Source: Anaerolineaceae bacterium
Lineage (GTDB): Bacteria > Chloroflexota > Anaerolineae > Anaerolineales > Anaerolineaceae
Direction: 5' to 3'
DNA length: 6,465 bases
NCBI GenBank assembly: GCA_014860845.1
Contig: JACZIY010000552.1
Location: forward strand, 1 to 6,465
A program made the position numbers and the translations under genes. The notes below the pieces were generated by a model that worked only from the letters and a program-made list of their open reading frames with translations, did not search any database and had not been told where the DNA came from. The stretch's first letter is position 1. Every line of letters begins with the position of its first letter. This document shows positions 4,809 through 6,465 of this stretch, in pieces.

Positions 4809-6465
4809 ATGAATTACAAATATATCGGTAAATCCTATAATAGACCCGATGCTATTGGAAAAGTAACTGGGAAGGCACAATATCTCGATGATATTCGCTT
4901 ACCTGGAATGCTTCATGCTGCAATCCTGCGTCCTGAATACGCTCATGCCAGAATTATTTCAATCGATACATCTGAAGCAGAAAAAATGCCCGGTGTAGTA
5001 AAAGTAGTAACAGGCAAAGATTGTAAATTGCACTATGGGGATAATATCAAAGATCTTGTCCCCATGGCTGTTGAAAAAGTTAGGTACATCGGAGAGCCTG
5101 TCGCTGCGGTTGTTGCTGATACAACGTTCAATGCCCAGAAAGCAGTAGAAAAAATCCAGGTAGTGTATGAACCTTTACCAGTCTATATCGATGCCCGCGA
5201 TTCCATGAGTGACGATGCAATTTTGATTCATGAAGAAAATGGCGATTATTGGCATCTTCCCACATTAAAACCTCAACCTGGGACAAATGTCGCAAATCTT
5301 TACCACTTAAGAAAAGGATTGGGCAAAGATGGTTTTTCAGAAGCAGAAGTGATCGTCGAAGGCGATTTCCTATACCCATTTGGTTCCTGTGCAGCGATTG
5401 AACCGCATGGATCAATCGTCTGGTTTAAAGAAGATAATACAATCGAAGCCTGGTCTTCATCCATTTGTCCCTTCATTATTCGGCAGGATTTGGCTCACTC
5501 ATATGGCGTTCCAGAATCCGATGTTCGCGTTCATATCCCGGATATTGGTGGATGCTTTGGTTACAAATCAGATATCACTGTCGAACAAACCGTTGCTCAC
5601 ATAGCTAGTTTTGTCCCTGGTTATCCTGTGAAATGGGTTGCTTCCCGTAAAGAAGATTTCACCAGTACCCTCTTGGGCCATGGCATTCGAATGATTATGA
5701 AAATTGGTGCCAAGAAAGATGGAAAACTGGTCGCCATGGAAACAAAGGTGTTGCATTCCGGTGGTGCTTATGCGGATACAGCAGTGAATGTAACCATTGC
5801 AGCCACACATAATTGCACAGGCCCGTATGAATTCGATCATTGTGATTTGACTGGTTACACGGTTTATACAAACACCCCACCAGTAGGTGCATATCGAGGA
5901 TATGGACACCTGGAAGCACAGTTTGCGACCGAAAGATTAATGGATATTCTGGCACGAAAATTAGAGATGGATTCGTTTGAATTAAGGGAAATGAATTATC
6001 TCTGTGAGGGAAAAGTAAACTCACTAGGCGAATTGATGTGGAAAACGAATGGGGACATGAAAGCCTGTGCTGAAAAAGTTCAGGATCTGGTTTTCTCAAA
6101 AGAATCTTTACGCGAGGATGAAAACTTCTATTATGGCCGTGGCTTTGCTGCATTGATGAAATCACCAAAAGGTGCGCCATTTTCAACCAAAGGATGCTAC
6201 ATTAAGATGAATATTGATGGTAGTATCTCCATCAATATGGGTGGTGCAGAAGTAGGTCAGGGCTTACGAACGATCGTTCAGCAAATAGCAGGTGAAGCTC
6301 TGCAAATTCCACCTGAACGCATCAGAGTTTACAATGAAATTGATACCCAATATTCTCCTTATGAATGGCAGACAATTGGTTCAATGTTCACTACGCAGGG
6401 AGGAAGGGCGATCATTCGAGCTGCTGATAAACTGATTATGGTTTTGAAGCAGACCACTGCTCAAG
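4809..6465 (+). CDS. Xanthine dehydrogenase-family molybdopterin-binding subunit (partial, 3' end missing)
   Basis: This is the large catalytic subunit of a molybdenum hydroxylase, a cytoplasmic enzyme that hydroxylates a ring carbon using water and passes electrons to 2Fe-2S and FAD subunits not present here. The window shows 552 codons without a stop; family members are typically about 750-790 residues, so roughly 200 are missing, including the catalytic Glu equivalent to bovine Glu1261. The N-terminus is complete: IGKSYNRPDAIGKVTGKAQY (6-25) and RYIGEPVAAVVAD (92-104) are classic for the a/b hammerhead domain. The cofactor domain shows EPHG (198-201), GGCFGYK (247-253), AYRGYG (361-366, with the Arg matching bovine Arg912), EVGQG (481-485) and SPYEWQTIGS (516-525). 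By motif alignment, bovine Gln767 is Gly192, Glu802 is Ser254, Arg880 is probably Gly290 and Met1038 is Val482. Xanthine itself is therefore uncertain as substrate; another purine or N-heterocycle is possible. Its place directly after the importer suggests it acts on the imported compound. Confidence 0.9.
   Translation, partial: MNYKYIGKSYNRPDAIGKVTGKAQYLDDIRLPGMLHAAILRPEYAHARIISIDTSEAEKMPGVVKVVTGKDCKLHYGDNIKDLVPMAVEKVRYIGEPVAAVVADTTFNAQKAVEKIQVVYEPLPVYIDARDSMSDDAILIHEENGDYWHLPTLKPQPGTNVANLYHLRKGLGKDGFSEAEVIVEGDFLYPFGSCAAIEPHGSIVWFKEDNTIEAWSSSICPFIIRQDLAHSYGVPESDVRVHIPDIGGCFGYKSDITVEQTVAHIASFVPGYPVKWVASRKEDFTSTLLGHGIRMIMKIGAKKDGKLVAMETKVLHSGGAYADTAVNVTIAATHNCTGPYEFDHCDLTGYTVYTNTPPVGAYRGYGHLEAQFATERLMDILARKLEMDSFELREMNYLCEGKVNSLGELMWKTNGDMKACAEKVQDLVFSKESLREDENFYYGRGFAALMKSPKGAPFSTKGCYIKMNIDGSISINMGGAEVGQGLRTIVQQIAGEALQIPPERIRVYNEIDTQYSPYEWQTIGSMFTTQGGRAIIRAADKLIMVLKQTTAQ

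Noticed and set aside
5695..6186. 163-codon open frame on the - strand
   Set aside because: Antisense to the hydroxylase gene, whose motifs are clear on the + strand; its product is rich in His and Ser with no recognisable domain.

Overview
The window holds one co-directional gene cluster on the + strand, apparently a single operon. It encodes a complete ABC importer of the BMP/PnrA (basic membrane protein, nucleoside-type) class, followed by the first part of a molybdenum hydroxylase of the xanthine dehydrogenase family. The DNA is moderately AT-rich, with strong AGGAGG-type Shine-Dalgarno sites and a substrate-binding lipoprotein carrying a lipobox. That fits an anaerobic bacterium of the Chloroflexota (Anaerolineae) or Firmicutes type. 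The assignment is an impression from style and gene content, not from a marker gene.

Layout: positions 1-168 are an AT-rich leader with a candidate operator-like inverted repeat (22-47), an orphan Shine-Dalgarno sequence (75-83) and three 10-bp phased CAAT repeats (121-150). The substrate-binding lipoprotein gene (169-1185) follows. A 104-bp gap contains a weak terminator-like hairpin with a T-run (1198-1234) and a perfect 13-bp hairpin (1247-1275). Then come the double-domain ATPase (1290-2789), permease 1 (2789-3859) and permease 2 (3859-4779), joined by 1-nt stop/start overlaps (TAATG and TGATG). After 29 nt with a good ribosome binding site, the molybdopterin-binding hydroxylase subunit starts at 4809 and runs off the right edge with 552 codons visible.

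Working model: the lipoprotein captures a small heterocyclic compound outside the membrane, the two permeases and the ATPase import it, and the hydroxylase oxidises it in the cytoplasm. By family, a purine base or nucleoside is the most likely substrate. However, several residues that bind xanthine or contact the cofactor in bovine xanthine oxidoreductase appear replaced (Gln767, Glu802, Arg880, Met1038), so another purine or N-heterocycle is possible. The partner 2Fe-2S and FAD subunits are not in the window and may lie downstream.

I found no CRISPR array, mobile element, RNA gene or clearly unprecedented system. The points most worth checking are the altered hydroxylase active site, its coupling to this transporter, and the regulatory architecture around the lipoprotein gene.
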